This document shows, piece after piece, positions 1 to 5,925 of a stretch of DNA of 8,230 nucleotides (its first letter is position 1; every line of letters starts with the position of its first letter). Under the pieces are notes generated by a model. The model did not search any database. It saw only the letters and a program-made list of their open reading frames with translations, and was not told where the DNA came from. The position numbers and the translations under genes were made by a program. The stretch is taken from contig JAPLJE010000099.1 in NCBI GenBank assembly GCA_026388755.1, positions 1 through 8,230 of the forward strand. The letters run 5' to 3'. The stretch comes from Deltaproteobacteria bacterium (GTDB taxonomy: Bacteria; Desulfobacterota; Desulfobacteria; Desulfobacterales; Desulfatirhabdiaceae).

Positions 1-125
1 CCCATTTTGATAAACTGGGCGATAAACACCTTCAGGCCGGCGCCCGCGGCCCGAAGGGAAAGGCCAAGGGCTGCTGTGGTCTTTCCTTTTCCGTCTCCTG
101 TATAAACCTGGACATAACCCTTCAT
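1..125 (-). CDS. cobO: Cob(I)alamin adenosyltransferase, CobO/BtuR type (N-terminal part, runs off the left edge)
   Basis: The first 41 codons of a minus-strand gene begin at ATG 125-123. The product starts [20 protein letters not shown], and residues 10-17 (GDGKGKTT) are the unusual P-loop typical of the CobA/CobO/BtuR family, followed by a helix and a second beta strand (KVFIAQFIK). The family transfers the adenosyl group of ATP to cob(I)alamin or corrinoid in the cytoplasm, giving adenosylcobalamin for synthesis or salvage. An AGGA about 8 nt upstream of the ATG (minus-strand sense) supports this start. The rest, including the substrate-contacting C-terminal part, lies outside the window, so completeness cannot be judged. 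It is transcribed divergently from the tRNA gene. Confidence is high from the P-loop context, which distinguishes it from the unrelated PduO and EutT adenosyltransferases. Confidence 0.9.
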   Translation of the reverse strand, partial: MKGYVQVYTGDGKGKTTAALGLSLRAAGAGLKVFIAQFIKM

Positions 126-351
126 GATATTATCCTGTTTAATAAAAAGTGACAGTGGTTCGATCGGCTTTCTGTGCTTGCTGAGCATTGAAAACGAGAC
201 AAGAAATCTTACCGGCAGATCTCCCCGATGAACAGCATAACAGATTCTGATATCAGTCTGGCATAAAAACCACAAGCATTTATCCGCGCCTGCCTGCCAT
301 CAGAATGTCAATGAAGTCCAATCAAGCCTTCAGTCGGATAGATTTTGCTCC
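126..351. other. Divergent intergenic region between cobO and tRNA-Leu
   Basis: No gene is seen here. Two sequence elements stand out. At 241-260 an imperfect inverted repeat has the perfect core CTGATATCAG (247-256) flanked by CAGA and TCTG, which could be an operator or a small stem. At 214-229, read on the minus strand (the sense of cobO), there is a sequence matching 12 of 16 positions of the B12-box consensus AGCCAGGAGACCTGCC. The other conserved cobalamin-riboswitch blocks are not recognisable upstream of it, so a riboswitch is not called. No convincing promoter for cobO was found on the minus strand. Confidence 0.4.
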
Positions 352-380
352 TTGCATTTACATCGCTCATCATGTATAAA
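352..380 (+). promoter_or_regulatory. Sigma70-type promoter of the tRNA-Leu gene
   Basis: TTGCAT (352-357) and TATAAA (375-380) are separated by exactly 17 bp, close to the consensus -35 and -10 elements with optimal spacing. The expected start near 387 would leave a 5' leader of about 40 nt before the tRNA, to be removed by RNase P. The position directly ahead of a stable RNA gene and the good match to both hexamers support the call. No GC-rich discriminator was assessed. Confidence 0.6.
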
Positions 381-425
381 ATCGCCATTGAATTTTTTCA
401 TCAACCAGCCGTACTATTCCCATTA

Positions 426-513
426 GCCTGGGTGGCGGAACAGGTAGACGCAAGGGACTTAAAATCCCTCGGGGTTTATCCCTGTACGAGTTCGATTCTC
501 GTCCCAGGCACCA
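426..513 (+). tRNA. tRNA-Leu, anticodon TAA (UAA)
   Basis: A complete 88-nt class II tRNA with encoded CCA. The acceptor stem is GCCTGGG (426-432) with CCCAGGC (503-509), discriminator A510 and CCA at 511-513. The anticodon stem AGGGA/TCCCT (453-457, 465-469) encloses loop CTTAAAA, giving anticodon TAA at 460-462, which reads UUA and UUG leucine codons. The long variable arm (CGGGG...CCCTG) is typical of leucine tRNAs, and the T-arm has the TTCGATTC loop. No bases look out of place, so the gene should be functional. It has its own promoter upstream and an intrinsic terminator 20 nt downstream, so it is probably a single-gene transcript. Confidence 0.97.
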
Positions 514-533
514 ATAAAAACAGAATGTTAAAG

Positions 534-566
534 GCGATTAAGTCAGCATTGATTAATCGCTTTTTT
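534..566 (+). terminator. Rho-independent terminator after tRNA-Leu
   Basis: A perfect 8-bp stem GCGATTAA (534-541) / TTAATCGC (553-560) with an 11-nt loop is followed directly by TTTTTT (561-566). The stem is not very GC-rich but is complete and sits 20 nt after the encoded CCA, as expected for the end of the tRNA transcript. Confidence 0.85.
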
Positions 567-583
567 CGGTCATGGACCAAAAT

Positions 584-602
584 TACCAACTATATACCAA
601 CT
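584..602 (+). repeat. Tandem octamer TACCAACT, 11-bp period
   Basis: TACCAACT occurs at 584-591 and again at 595-602, a spacing of one helical turn, about 70 bp after the tRNA. Such phased short repeats can be protein-binding sites (regulators, or integrase arm sites near tRNAs), but two copies of eight bases are weak evidence and no cognate protein is in view. Confidence 0.3.
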
Positions 603-670
603 TTTATACTTGCAACAGAATCACCCCAGGGCCTCAAATCTCTCCCCGGAAAACTAAAAGCCCGTGATCC

Positions 671-716
671 CCATGGAAGGAAAGAAGCTTTTTCTTGATG
701 GTGCCGTCAGCGCTCC
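671..716 (+). repeat. Diverged direct repeat, copy 1
   Basis: This 46-bp stretch aligns without gaps to 1207-1252 with 33 of 46 identical bases by hand count. Both copies begin with the same 10-bp block CCATGGAAGG and end in TCAGCGC-C/T-CC. From the shared ATG both can be read as a short frame (MEGKKLFLDG...SAP here), which stops after 30 codons. Similar minus-strand readings exist, so the coding sense, if any, is undecided. It may be the remnant of a duplicated element, and chance cannot be excluded. Confidence 0.35.
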
Positions 717-852
717 CTTGGATATAGATATTATCTGCCAGTACAAAAAGAAAACCCGACCTTGATGGCCTGAGGGCTGGTTCAGGATTCGGACTTCCAA
801 AGCGTATGAGTTACTGTGCCCATTGTCAACTATCCGAAATGCATTAATCTGT

Positions 853-882
853 TTGACAGGAATGACAGCCTTACCATAGAAT
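853..882 (+). promoter_or_regulatory. Sigma70-like promoter sequence in the gene-poor region
   Basis: A perfect -35 hexamer TTGACA (853-858) is followed after 18 bp by TAGAAT (877-882), five of six matches to the -10 consensus, with an AT-rich downstream stretch. If active it would transcribe rightwards into the possible 38-codon ORF at 1019. There is no independent evidence for activity. Confidence 0.35.
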
Positions 883-1018
883 AATTTTAAATAATTGTGG
901 AAATGGTGGCTTGAGCAAGCAACGGTAGAAAAAAAGTGCAGATGTGCTTTGGCATGATAGACCTTTGCGGATTAAAGATTGTAAATTGTTACGGCTACCG
1001 AAGCGGTCAGGAGAGTGA

Positions 1019-1135
1019 ATGATACCTTCGTATGGTCAAAGACGGCCGTTCTCAAGGATATACGCAAGTAAGCATAACTCTAATAATCCGATCCCTGAAT
1101 GGTGGAACCAGCCATATATAGACCCGACTCTCTGA
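1019..1135 (+). CDS. Possible small protein, 38 residues, unknown function
   Basis: An ATG at 1019 follows a good Shine-Dalgarno sequence AGGAGAG (1009-1015) at normal distance and opens a 38-codon frame ending at TGA 1133-1135. The predicted peptide is basic at the start (MIPSYGQRRPFSRIYASK) and rich in Trp, Pro and Asn near the end (IPEWWNQPYIDP). There is no signal peptide, membrane segment or recognisable domain. It sits downstream of a promoter-like sequence (853-882), and its stop codon lies inside an inverted repeat (1126-1140). The ribosome binding site and the non-random composition are the only support. It could equally be a chance frame in decayed DNA. It is not recognised as any known family. 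Confidence 0.25.
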   Translation: MIPSYGQRRPFSRIYASKHNSNNPIPEWWNQPYIDPTL

Positions 1136-1140
1136 GAGTC
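1126..1140. repeat. Perfect 7-bp inverted repeat, single-base centre
   Basis: GACTCTC (1126-1132) and GAGAGTC (1134-1140) are perfect complements around one T. With a one-base loop it would work better as a dimeric protein-binding palindrome than as an RNA hairpin, and no T-run follows, so it is not called a terminator. It overlaps the end of the possible 38-codon ORF. Confidence 0.4.
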
Positions 1141-1206
1141 TCGTGGTAAAACGATCTGCTTCCGGCCTTTAGGAGTATACCTCAGAAATCAAACGGCCTC
1201 CGGAGT

Positions 1207-1252
1207 CCATGGAAGGGGAGAAGATTTTTTGTGAAGACATTCTCAGCGCCCC
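1207..1252 (+). repeat. Diverged direct repeat, copy 2
   Basis: This is the partner of the repeat at 671-716 (33 of 46 identical bases, no gaps). Its frame reads MEGEKIFCED...SAP from the shared ATG at 1209 and stops after 29 codons. Similarity fades quickly on both sides of the 46-bp block, so the ends of any larger duplicated unit cannot be set by eye. Confidence 0.35.
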
Positions 1253-1330
1253 AATGTACGTTGATCAGCTCCATGGCAATGAAGAGCCTTTGCCTTGATC
1301 TTGATTAAGTGACACTTCCCACTGGGACTG

Positions 1331-1489
1331 TTACTTCTGGGGGTGGTTCCAGGGTGTATTCCAGTCACGTTCCAGATATTTTCGCAGGTCTTTCCTCAAT
1401 GAGGCCATAATGCTTCCCGGTACTTCCATGATGGTTTCATCCCATAGATATAGAAATCCGAATCCTTGGATACGGAAGCCGTGTTCATT
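1331..1489 (-). other. Minus-strand open fragment, possible gene remnant (52 residues)
   Basis: An open stretch of 52 codons lies between two in-frame stops on the minus strand (TAA at 1490-1492 and TAA at 1331-1333). Its composition looks protein-like: residues 16-23 read WDETIMEV, followed by an amphipathic basic helix (SLRKDLRKYLERDW) and a C-terminal NTPWNHPQK. There is no plausible start with a ribosome binding site; the only internal ATG is at 1429-1427 with none in front. A neighbouring frame upstream also looks partly open. This would suit the 3' end of a gene broken by frameshifts, but no family was recognised and chance is possible. Confidence 0.25.
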
Positions 1490-1675
1490 TTATGTCAGGT
1501 CCCGCAGAATGCCTCAGGACAACCGAATTCTATACTTTGATCAAGGGCAGATAAATTATTAAAGTAGCTGACTAAAAATGCCGATACCCTCACTAAGTAT
1601 TGCTTCAACAGGGGGCTCAGATATGCAAGTACCTAACCGGACATTACTGACATTCAACAGAAAAGGACACTAAAT

Positions 1676-2599
1676 ATGAAACGATTCAGGATGATTTTTC
1701 CAAAAATACTTAGAGCCATTGGGGTTGTCGTGACGGGCTGCCTGATGACATCTTCGGTTCTGGCCGATGATCTGGCGGACATCCGCCGGCGGGGTGTGCT
1801 GCGACACCTGGGAGTCACCTACGCCAATTTTGTCATGGAATCGGAACCCGGGATGATTGGCCTGGATGTGGAGCTGATGCAATTATTTGCCAAGCATCTG
1901 GGTGTCCGTTATGAGCTGGTAAAAACCACCTGGTCCGACGTTTTTGGAGACCTGACCGGAAAAAAGATAAATGTGGAGGGCGACAATGTGGTGGTTACCG
2001 GAACAACCAGCGTGCGGGGCGATATTATCGCCAATGGCCTGACCATATTGCCCTATCGTGAGAAGATCGTCGATTATTCCATACCCACATTTCCCACTGG
2101 CGTGTGGTTGATCGCCCGGGCGGATTCTCCCATCAAGCCCATCGAGCCCAGCGGCAACATCGACACGGACATTCAACGGGTGAAGGCGCTGCTCTCCAAG
2201 CGTTCGGTTTTGACCATGAAAAACACCTGCCTGGATCCGGACCTGTATGGTCTGACGGAAACGGGATCTGACATTCGGTACCACACGGCCAGCCAAAGCC
2301 TGAACGACATTGCCCCGGCCATTCTCAACGGGGCTGCGGAAGCCACCCTGCTGGATATTCCGGATGCCCTCGTTGCCTTACAGAAATATCCAGGGGAAAT
2401 CAAAATCATCGGTCCGGTTTCCCCACCGCAATTCATGGGGGTGGCGGTAGCCAAGTCCTCTCCGGAAATTCTCAAGGAATTCAATCAGTTTTTCAAGCTT
2501 TGCTGCAAAGATGGCACCTATGAAGCCTTGGTTCAAAAATACTACCCGTCCATCTTTTTGTATCTGGCGGATTTTTTCACCGCCCAAAAAGGATCATAA
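1676..2599 (+). CDS. Periplasmic binding protein type 2 (SBP_bac_3-like), first of a tandem pair; probable sensory ligand-binding protein
   Basis: This 307-residue protein begins with an export signal: basic MKRFR, a hydrophobic stretch to about residue 29, and a likely signal peptidase I site after VLA (28-30). A lipobox-like VTGC ending at Cys22 is a weaker alternative that would make it a lipoprotein. The mature part follows the family-3 plan: RGVLRHLGVTYANF (39-52), GLDVELMQLFAKHLG (62-76), the W86-x-D-V-F-x-DLTGK segment, GDIIA (115-119), TIL..REKIVDYS (123-135), and a C-terminal lobe with DGTYEALVQKYYP. About 18 extra residues (K97-R114) precede GDIIA compared with typical amino-acid binders. 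AAGGA at 1663-1667, 8 nt before the ATG, supports the start. It is about 55% identical to the next gene product. No permease or ATPase gene adjoins it, and the cluster continues into histidine kinases, suggesting a sensing rather than transport role. The ligand is unknown. Confidence 0.85.
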   Translation: MKRFRMIFPKILRAIGVVVTGCLMTSSVLADDLADIRRRGVLRHLGVTYANFVMESEPGMIGLDVELMQLFAKHLGVRYELVKTTWSDVFGDLTGKKINVEGDNVVVTGTTSVRGDIIANGLTILPYREKIVDYSIPTFPTGVWLIARADSPIKPIEPSGNIDTDIQRVKALLSKRSVLTMKNTCLDPDLYGLTETGSDIRYHTASQSLNDIAPAILNGAAEATLLDIPDALVALQKYPGEIKIIGPVSPPQFMGVAVAKSSPEILKEFNQFFKLCCKDGTYEALVQKYYPSIFLYLADFFTAQKGS

Positions 2600-2666
2600 G
2601 ATAAATAGTGTTTACAAGTCATCAGAAACAAATTAGATAATTATATTTCAGCGCGAGGAGATAGAA

Positions 2667-3572
2667 ATGAACATGAACAAATGGTTTCAGAAAGGAATCT
2701 TTTCATTAATAGCGGTTGCGATCTGTTTATTTTCGCCTCCTATTGCAGCGGTAAATGCCAGGGACCTGGATGAAGTTATTAAGGCCGGTCGGCTGCGTCA
2801 CCTGGGAATCCAATATGCCAACTTCATCACAAAAGGAAAGACCGGACTGGACGTGGAGCTGATGCAACAGTTTGCAGCCCACCTTGGGGTGGCCTATGAG
2901 CTGGTTGAAACCAACTGGCAGGATATTCTGCCGGATTTGACCGGGAAAAAAGTCAAGCCCAAAGGTAACGACATCGAAATCGTGGGAGACAGTCCGGTAC
3001 GAGGGGATATCATCGCCACCGGCTTTACCATTTTGATCTGGCGCACCAAACTCGTCGATTTTTCCGAACCCACCTTCCCTTCTGGTGTCTGGCTGATTGC
3101 TCGGGCCGACTCGCCCTTGCAACCCATTCAACCGAGCGGCAATGTGGATCAGGATATTCACGCGGTCAAAGCCCTGTTGAAAAACCGGAGCGTACTCGGG
3201 TTGAAAGACAGTTGCCTGGATACGGATCTCTATAGTATGAACGAAACGGGTGCAGAGGTCAAACAGTTTGCAGCGGACCGCAATCTAGAAGAAATGATCC
3301 CGGCAGTTCTTGCCCGAATGACAGACACGGCCCTGATGGACGTCCCAGTGGCCCTCGTCGCCCTGGAGCAGTGGCCGGGTGAAATCAAGGTGATAGGCCC
3401 GGTGTCTCCCCAACAGGAAATGGCGTGCGCGTTTCCAAAATCCTCGCCAAAACTGCGCCAGGCGTTCAATGAATTTTTCAAGCAGATCAAGGCGAACGGG
3501 GCCTATCAGAAGCTCGTTGCAAAGTACTATCCCTCTGTGTTCACCTATTATCCGGAATTTTTCATAAAATGA
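2667..3572 (+). CDS. Periplasmic binding protein type 2 (SBP_bac_3-like), second of a tandem pair, coupled to a histidine kinase
   Basis: This 301-residue paralogue of the preceding gene product has a clear signal peptide (basic start, hydrophobic 10-27, likely cleavage after VNA at residue 31). Shared blocks are GLDVELMQ (60-67), the W84...DLTGKK segment, VRGDIIA (111-117), PTFPSGVWLIARADSP, PSGN, CLDxDLY around Cys183, PGEIKVIGPVSP, and YYPSVF near the end. Conservation is strong in both lobes, while the stretch after GLDVELMQ's upstream hinge (three residues shorter here), residues 96-110 and the region around 206-225 differ, so ligand or partner specificity may have diverged. GAGGAG (2655-2660), 6 nt before ATG 2667, fixes the start. 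The 67-bp gap from the first gene has no terminator, and the stop overlaps the kinase start (ATGA), implying coupled translation. A transport role with distant permeases remains possible. Confidence 0.85.
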   Translation: MNMNKWFQKGIFSLIAVAICLFSPPIAAVNARDLDEVIKAGRLRHLGIQYANFITKGKTGLDVELMQQFAAHLGVAYELVETNWQDILPDLTGKKVKPKGNDIEIVGDSPVRGDIIATGFTILIWRTKLVDFSEPTFPSGVWLIARADSPLQPIQPSGNVDQDIHAVKALLKNRSVLGLKDSCLDTDLYSMNETGAEVKQFAADRNLEEMIPAVLARMTDTALMDVPVALVALEQWPGEIKVIGPVSPQQEMACAFPKSSPKLRQAFNEFFKQIKANGAYQKLVAKYYPSVFTYYPEFFIK

Positions 3573-5488
3573 AGTCTGCCGGAATCCTTCATCGATGTGA
3601 TGAGAATAAAATCGCTTTGCGCAAACCGGAAACGGCCACTCTGGCCGCCTGTCTGCTGCTGGCCGTGTATATCGGTTTTTTAATGCTTTGGATTTACAAC
3701 AGCCGGATGGCTCTGGGTGAATCCATAGTTAATCGATACCGGCTGGATGTCGAGAAGCAGGTGGCCTCCATCGGTTATTTTTTTTCGGAACGCAAATACG
3801 ATGTTCGGGCGATGGCTGCCTCCCGCGAGATCGCCACCTATTTTTTAAATAAAACCCTGGGAATGTCCGAACAATATGGGCTAAAAGTCAATTTGTTCAT
3901 CATCAGCCAGATGCTGAACAATACACTGAAGGACAAAACAATTCATGGCGACCGGATTTATGAACGTCTCCTTCTGATGGACAAAAGCGGTAACCCGCTG
4001 GTTGATACATCCCCAAATCAGAATGTGGACGCGGCCTTTTTTTTTCAGAAATCTCAGACAGCTCAATCCAGAGACCCCGAAGTCTTCGTGAATCAGGTCG
4101 ATGGCAACACTTACATTCTCATTTGCGCACCCTGCTCCCATAGAGACCAGATGGTCGGGACACTTATGGTCTGGATTGATGTTGTGACCATCCTGACCCA
4201 TCTGGTGAATTTTCTGCCGGATACCCTCCCCAATGCCTATCATCTCACGACGGTTCTCGGGCAGCCCATCTGCCCCCCCGGTAAAGCCGATTGTCTGAGG
4301 ATCGACGCCTTGACGCCCGAACGCATCCAGCAACTGCCGATGACCCGGTTTGAATCAATCCCTGATTTCCTCCCGCTATCGCCCAAGCAGTCCATACTGA
4401 TGATCCGTCAGCTCATTCCGAATATGCCGCTCCAGTTGCTGGCCTGGATGCCTGAATCGGAGATTTATGGCGCCCTGTCCCCCTGGCAGATTTTGATGGG
4501 CATGGGATCTCTGGCTCTGGTGATCCTGCTGGGGATCGGGGTACTCTTCCGGTTCAACACCCGTCATCTCATTCTCATCACGCGGTTTGACGAGTCGGAG
4601 CGACAGCAGAATTTACTATCCCTGAAAAACCAGCAGCTTGAGGTGGAGATTCTCCGCCGTCGGGAGGTGGAAAATGAACTTGAGGTGCAACGGACCCTGC
4701 GCATGCGCTCCGACCGGTTGCGTTCCCTTGGCGAGATGGCCGCAGGGATTGCCCATGAGTTGAATCAACCGTTGTTGGGCGTACGCGGACTGGCCGAGTT
4801 GGTTCTCATGACAATGGGAAACGACCAGAATCCGATGAGCGATCAGAATCGGAAAAATATCGGTCGCATTGTGGAACAGGCGGACCGCATGGTGCATATC
4901 ATCAACCATGTCCGCATGTTTGCCCGTGAAGCCGGAAAAACGGATACCTCCCGGGTCGATCTCAATGAGGTGGTGCGTTCCGGAGTGAGTCTGTTAACAG
5001 CCCAGTTTAAATCCCACGGATTGCATCTGGAACTTGAGATGACACCCTGTTCCTTGCCGATCCAGGTCAACCCCTATTCCATCGAAGAAGTCATTCTGAA
5101 CCTGTTGAGCAATTCCCGCGATGCCTTGGAGAAAAAACTGCTACAGCCCCCTCCGGGGTATCTCCCGATGGTCTGGATTTCCACCGAAATGGACCGGACG
5201 GGCGCTGCTCCCGTCGTTCGATTGTCCATCCGGGACAATGGCAACGGAATTCCCGATGGCATCGCTGAAAAGATCTTCGACCCTTTTTTCACCACCAAAG
5301 ACCCGGACAAGGGAACAGGCCTGGGTCTGTCCATCTGTAAATCCATCGTCGAGGAATTTGACGGTCATATTCAATTCACATCAACGGAAGGCGTTTCGTC
5401 GGCCTTCGAGATTGATTTTCCAGCCTGTTTACCCGAGGAGAGTATCGATGTGCAAGACAAGAACCTTAAAAATCCTGATCGTCGATGA
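3569..5488 (+). CDS. Membrane sensor histidine kinase with Cache-like periplasmic domain
   Basis: The 639-residue product has a short cytoplasmic start, TM1 (about 22-43), a periplasmic sensor of about 260 residues, TM2 (about 306-328), a charged coiled coil (about 335-385), HisKA and HATPase_c. The sensor has a long N-terminal helix ([20 protein letters not shown]) and an ALGMS-like/YGL motif seen in Cache-type sensors of deltaproteobacterial kinases. The H-box [16 protein letters not shown] puts the phosphorylated histidine at His396. The N-box [13 protein letters not shown] contains Asn511 and Asn515, the G1 box DNGNGIP starts at Asp556, and the F/G2 segment is FDPFFTTK...GTGLGLS (Gly582-Gly586). 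All catalytic motifs are intact, and there is no fused receiver. Translation begins in an ATGA overlap with the second binding protein and has no strong Shine-Dalgarno of its own. The partner is probably the receiver encoded next, and the periplasmic domain may contact one or both binding proteins (inference). T-runs of 8 (3778-3785) and 9 bases (4037-4045) lie in the sensor coding region. Confidence 0.93.
   Translation: MKSAGILHRCDENKIALRKPETATLAACLLLAVYIGFLMLWIYNSRMALGESIVNRYRLDVEKQVASIGYFFSERKYDVRAMAASREIATYFLNKTLGMSEQYGLKVNLFIISQMLNNTLKDKTIHGDRIYERLLLMDKSGNPLVDTSPNQNVDAAFFFQKSQTAQSRDPEVFVNQVDGNTYILICAPCSHRDQMVGTLMVWIDVVTILTHLVNFLPDTLPNAYHLTTVLGQPICPPGKADCLRIDALTPERIQQLPMTRFESIPDFLPLSPKQSILMIRQLIPNMPLQLLAWMPESEIYGALSPWQILMGMGSLALVILLGIGVLFRFNTRHLILITRFDESERQQNLLSLKNQQLEVEILRRREVENELEVQRTLRMRSDRLRSLGEMAAGIAHELNQPLLGVRGLAELVLMTMGNDQNPMSDQNRKNIGRIVEQADRMVHIINHVRMFAREAGKTDTSRVDLNEVVRSGVSLLTAQFKSHGLHLELEMTPCSLPIQVNPYSIEEVILNLLSNSRDALEKKLLQPPPGYLPMVWISTEMDRTGAAPVVRLSIRDNGNGIPDGIAEKIFDPFFTTKDPDKGTGLGLSICKSIVEEFDGHIQFTSTEGVSSAFEIDFPACLPEESIDVQDKNLKNPDRR
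5435..5440 (+). promoter_or_regulatory. Ribosome binding site that sets the start of the receiver gene
   Basis: GAGGAG lies 7 nt before ATG 5448, inside the 3' end of the kinase gene. The receiver frame is open far upstream (to 5121 within the kinase), so this site, together with the receiver fold beginning [10 protein letters not shown] right after ATG 5448, decides the start. Confidence 0.75.
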
Positions 5489-5837
5489 CGAAGAAATTGT
5501 ACGGTATACTCTGGGAGAATTTCTCAAGATGAAGGGACACTCCCCGGATCATGAGGAGGATGGCATGGCAGGCTTTCGGGCCATACAAAACACCGCATAT
5601 GACGTGGCATTTGTCGATATCCGGATGCCGGGAATGGGCGGCATCCAATTACTCCGGCAGGCGCTGGCGATCCAGCCCCATCTTTCCATCATCGTCATGA
5701 GTGGACATGGAGACACCGAAACCCGCCAGGAAGCCCTGCAGGCCGGTGCTTTCTCTTTTCTATATAAACCGTTTCGGCTGAAAGAGGTCATCGATGTCAT
5801 CGAGAGTGTGAGCCATACCAAAGCGGCCGATGGCTGA
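5448..5837 (+). CDS. Stand-alone response regulator receiver (CheY/Spo0F-like)
   Basis: This 129-residue protein consists of a single receiver domain. The acidic pocket is Asp13-Asp14 (ILIVDDEE), the phosphoacceptor is Asp57 in VAFVDIRMPGMGG, the switch Ser85 lies in IIVMSGHGD, and Lys107 is in YKPF. All residues needed for phosphotransfer are present. The chain ends about 20 residues after KPF, so there is no DNA-binding, enzymatic or phosphotransfer output domain. The gene starts at ATG 5448 behind GAGGAG and overlaps the preceding kinase gene by 41 bp in another frame, which indicates close co-expression with that kinase. A single-domain receiver must act by protein contact, as CheY does, or pass phosphate on, as Spo0F does; the target is not in this window. 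The second kinase gene begins 85 bp later, so it may serve two kinases. Confidence 0.93.
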   Translation: MCKTRTLKILIVDDEEIVRYTLGEFLKMKGHSPDHEEDGMAGFRAIQNTAYDVAFVDIRMPGMGGIQLLRQALAIQPHLSIIVMSGHGDTETRQEALQAGAFSFLYKPFRLKEVIDVIESVSHTKAADG

Positions 5838-5925
5838 TGGCCATGCCGGGGAAGAGTGCGGCATCGGTATCCTGCCCATCACCTCGGATGTGGAGGCAAA
5901 TTTGAAACAAGCGTTGATTCAATGA
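5830..5925 (+). CDS. 31-codon ORF bridging receiver and second kinase; possible coupling leader
   Basis: An ATG at 5830 overlaps the receiver stop (ATGGCTGA, 8 nt). The frame runs 31 codons to TGA 5923-5925, which overlaps the next kinase start in an ATGA arrangement. The peptide begins MADGHAGEECGIGILPITSD and has no recognised domain, signal or membrane segment. It lacks its own Shine-Dalgarno and would depend on ribosomes finishing the receiver. The second kinase has no Shine-Dalgarno at normal distance either; the only purine-rich block, GGAGG at 5892-5896, lies about 25 nt before its ATG, within this frame. Ribosome relay through the mini-ORF would explain how the kinase is translated. 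It could instead be a fortuitous frame. Confidence 0.4.
   Translation: MADGHAGEECGIGILPITSDVEANLKQALIQ

Larger units (their letters stand above)
567..1675. other. Gene-poor 1.1-kb region between tRNA-Leu and the signalling cluster
   Basis: No open frame of 60 or more codons lies wholly inside this stretch on either strand, in sharp contrast to the overlapping genes that follow. It holds a spaced octamer repeat (584-602), a diverged direct repeat (671-716 and 1207-1252), a promoter-like sequence (853-882), a possible 38-codon ORF (1019-1135), a short perfect inverted repeat (1126-1140) and a minus-strand open fragment (1331-1489). No integrase, transposase, IS terminal repeats or second copy of the tRNA 3' end was found. 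Decayed mobile or duplicated DNA beside a tRNA is the likeliest explanation, but this is inference. No clear promoter for the downstream binding-protein gene could be picked out near 1550-1660. Confidence 0.5.

Noticed and set aside
126..400. Full cobalamin riboswitch in front of cobO
   Set aside because: Only a partial B12 box is seen. The conserved GGTGAAA-type and GCCACTG blocks expected upstream of it are missing, and the required length would run into the tRNA promoter.
345..698. 117-codon plus-strand ORF
   Set aside because: It runs straight through the tRNA-Leu gene and its terminator, has no ribosome binding site and no protein-like character.
953..976. Sigma54 promoter (TTGGCA...TTTGC)
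   Set aside because: The GG and GC elements are about 4 bp too far apart for a -24/-12 promoter.
830..1130. Group II intron or other structured ribozyme
   Set aside because: Small hairpins are present (for example GCTTGAGCAAGC), but no recognisable domain V, intron boundary or reverse transcriptase could be found.
1126..1140. Terminator at the 7-bp inverted repeat
   Set aside because: A one-base loop is not feasible as drawn, and no T-run follows.
1883..2296. Minus-strand ORF of 137 codons inside the first binding-protein gene
   Set aside because: It is a shadow of the GC-richer coding strand. The plus-strand frame has a signal peptide, a family match and a paralogue.
5121..5837. 238-residue version of the receiver protein
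   Set aside because: The upstream 109 codons lie inside the kinase ATPase domain in another frame. The receiver fold and a GAGGAG site place the start at 5448.
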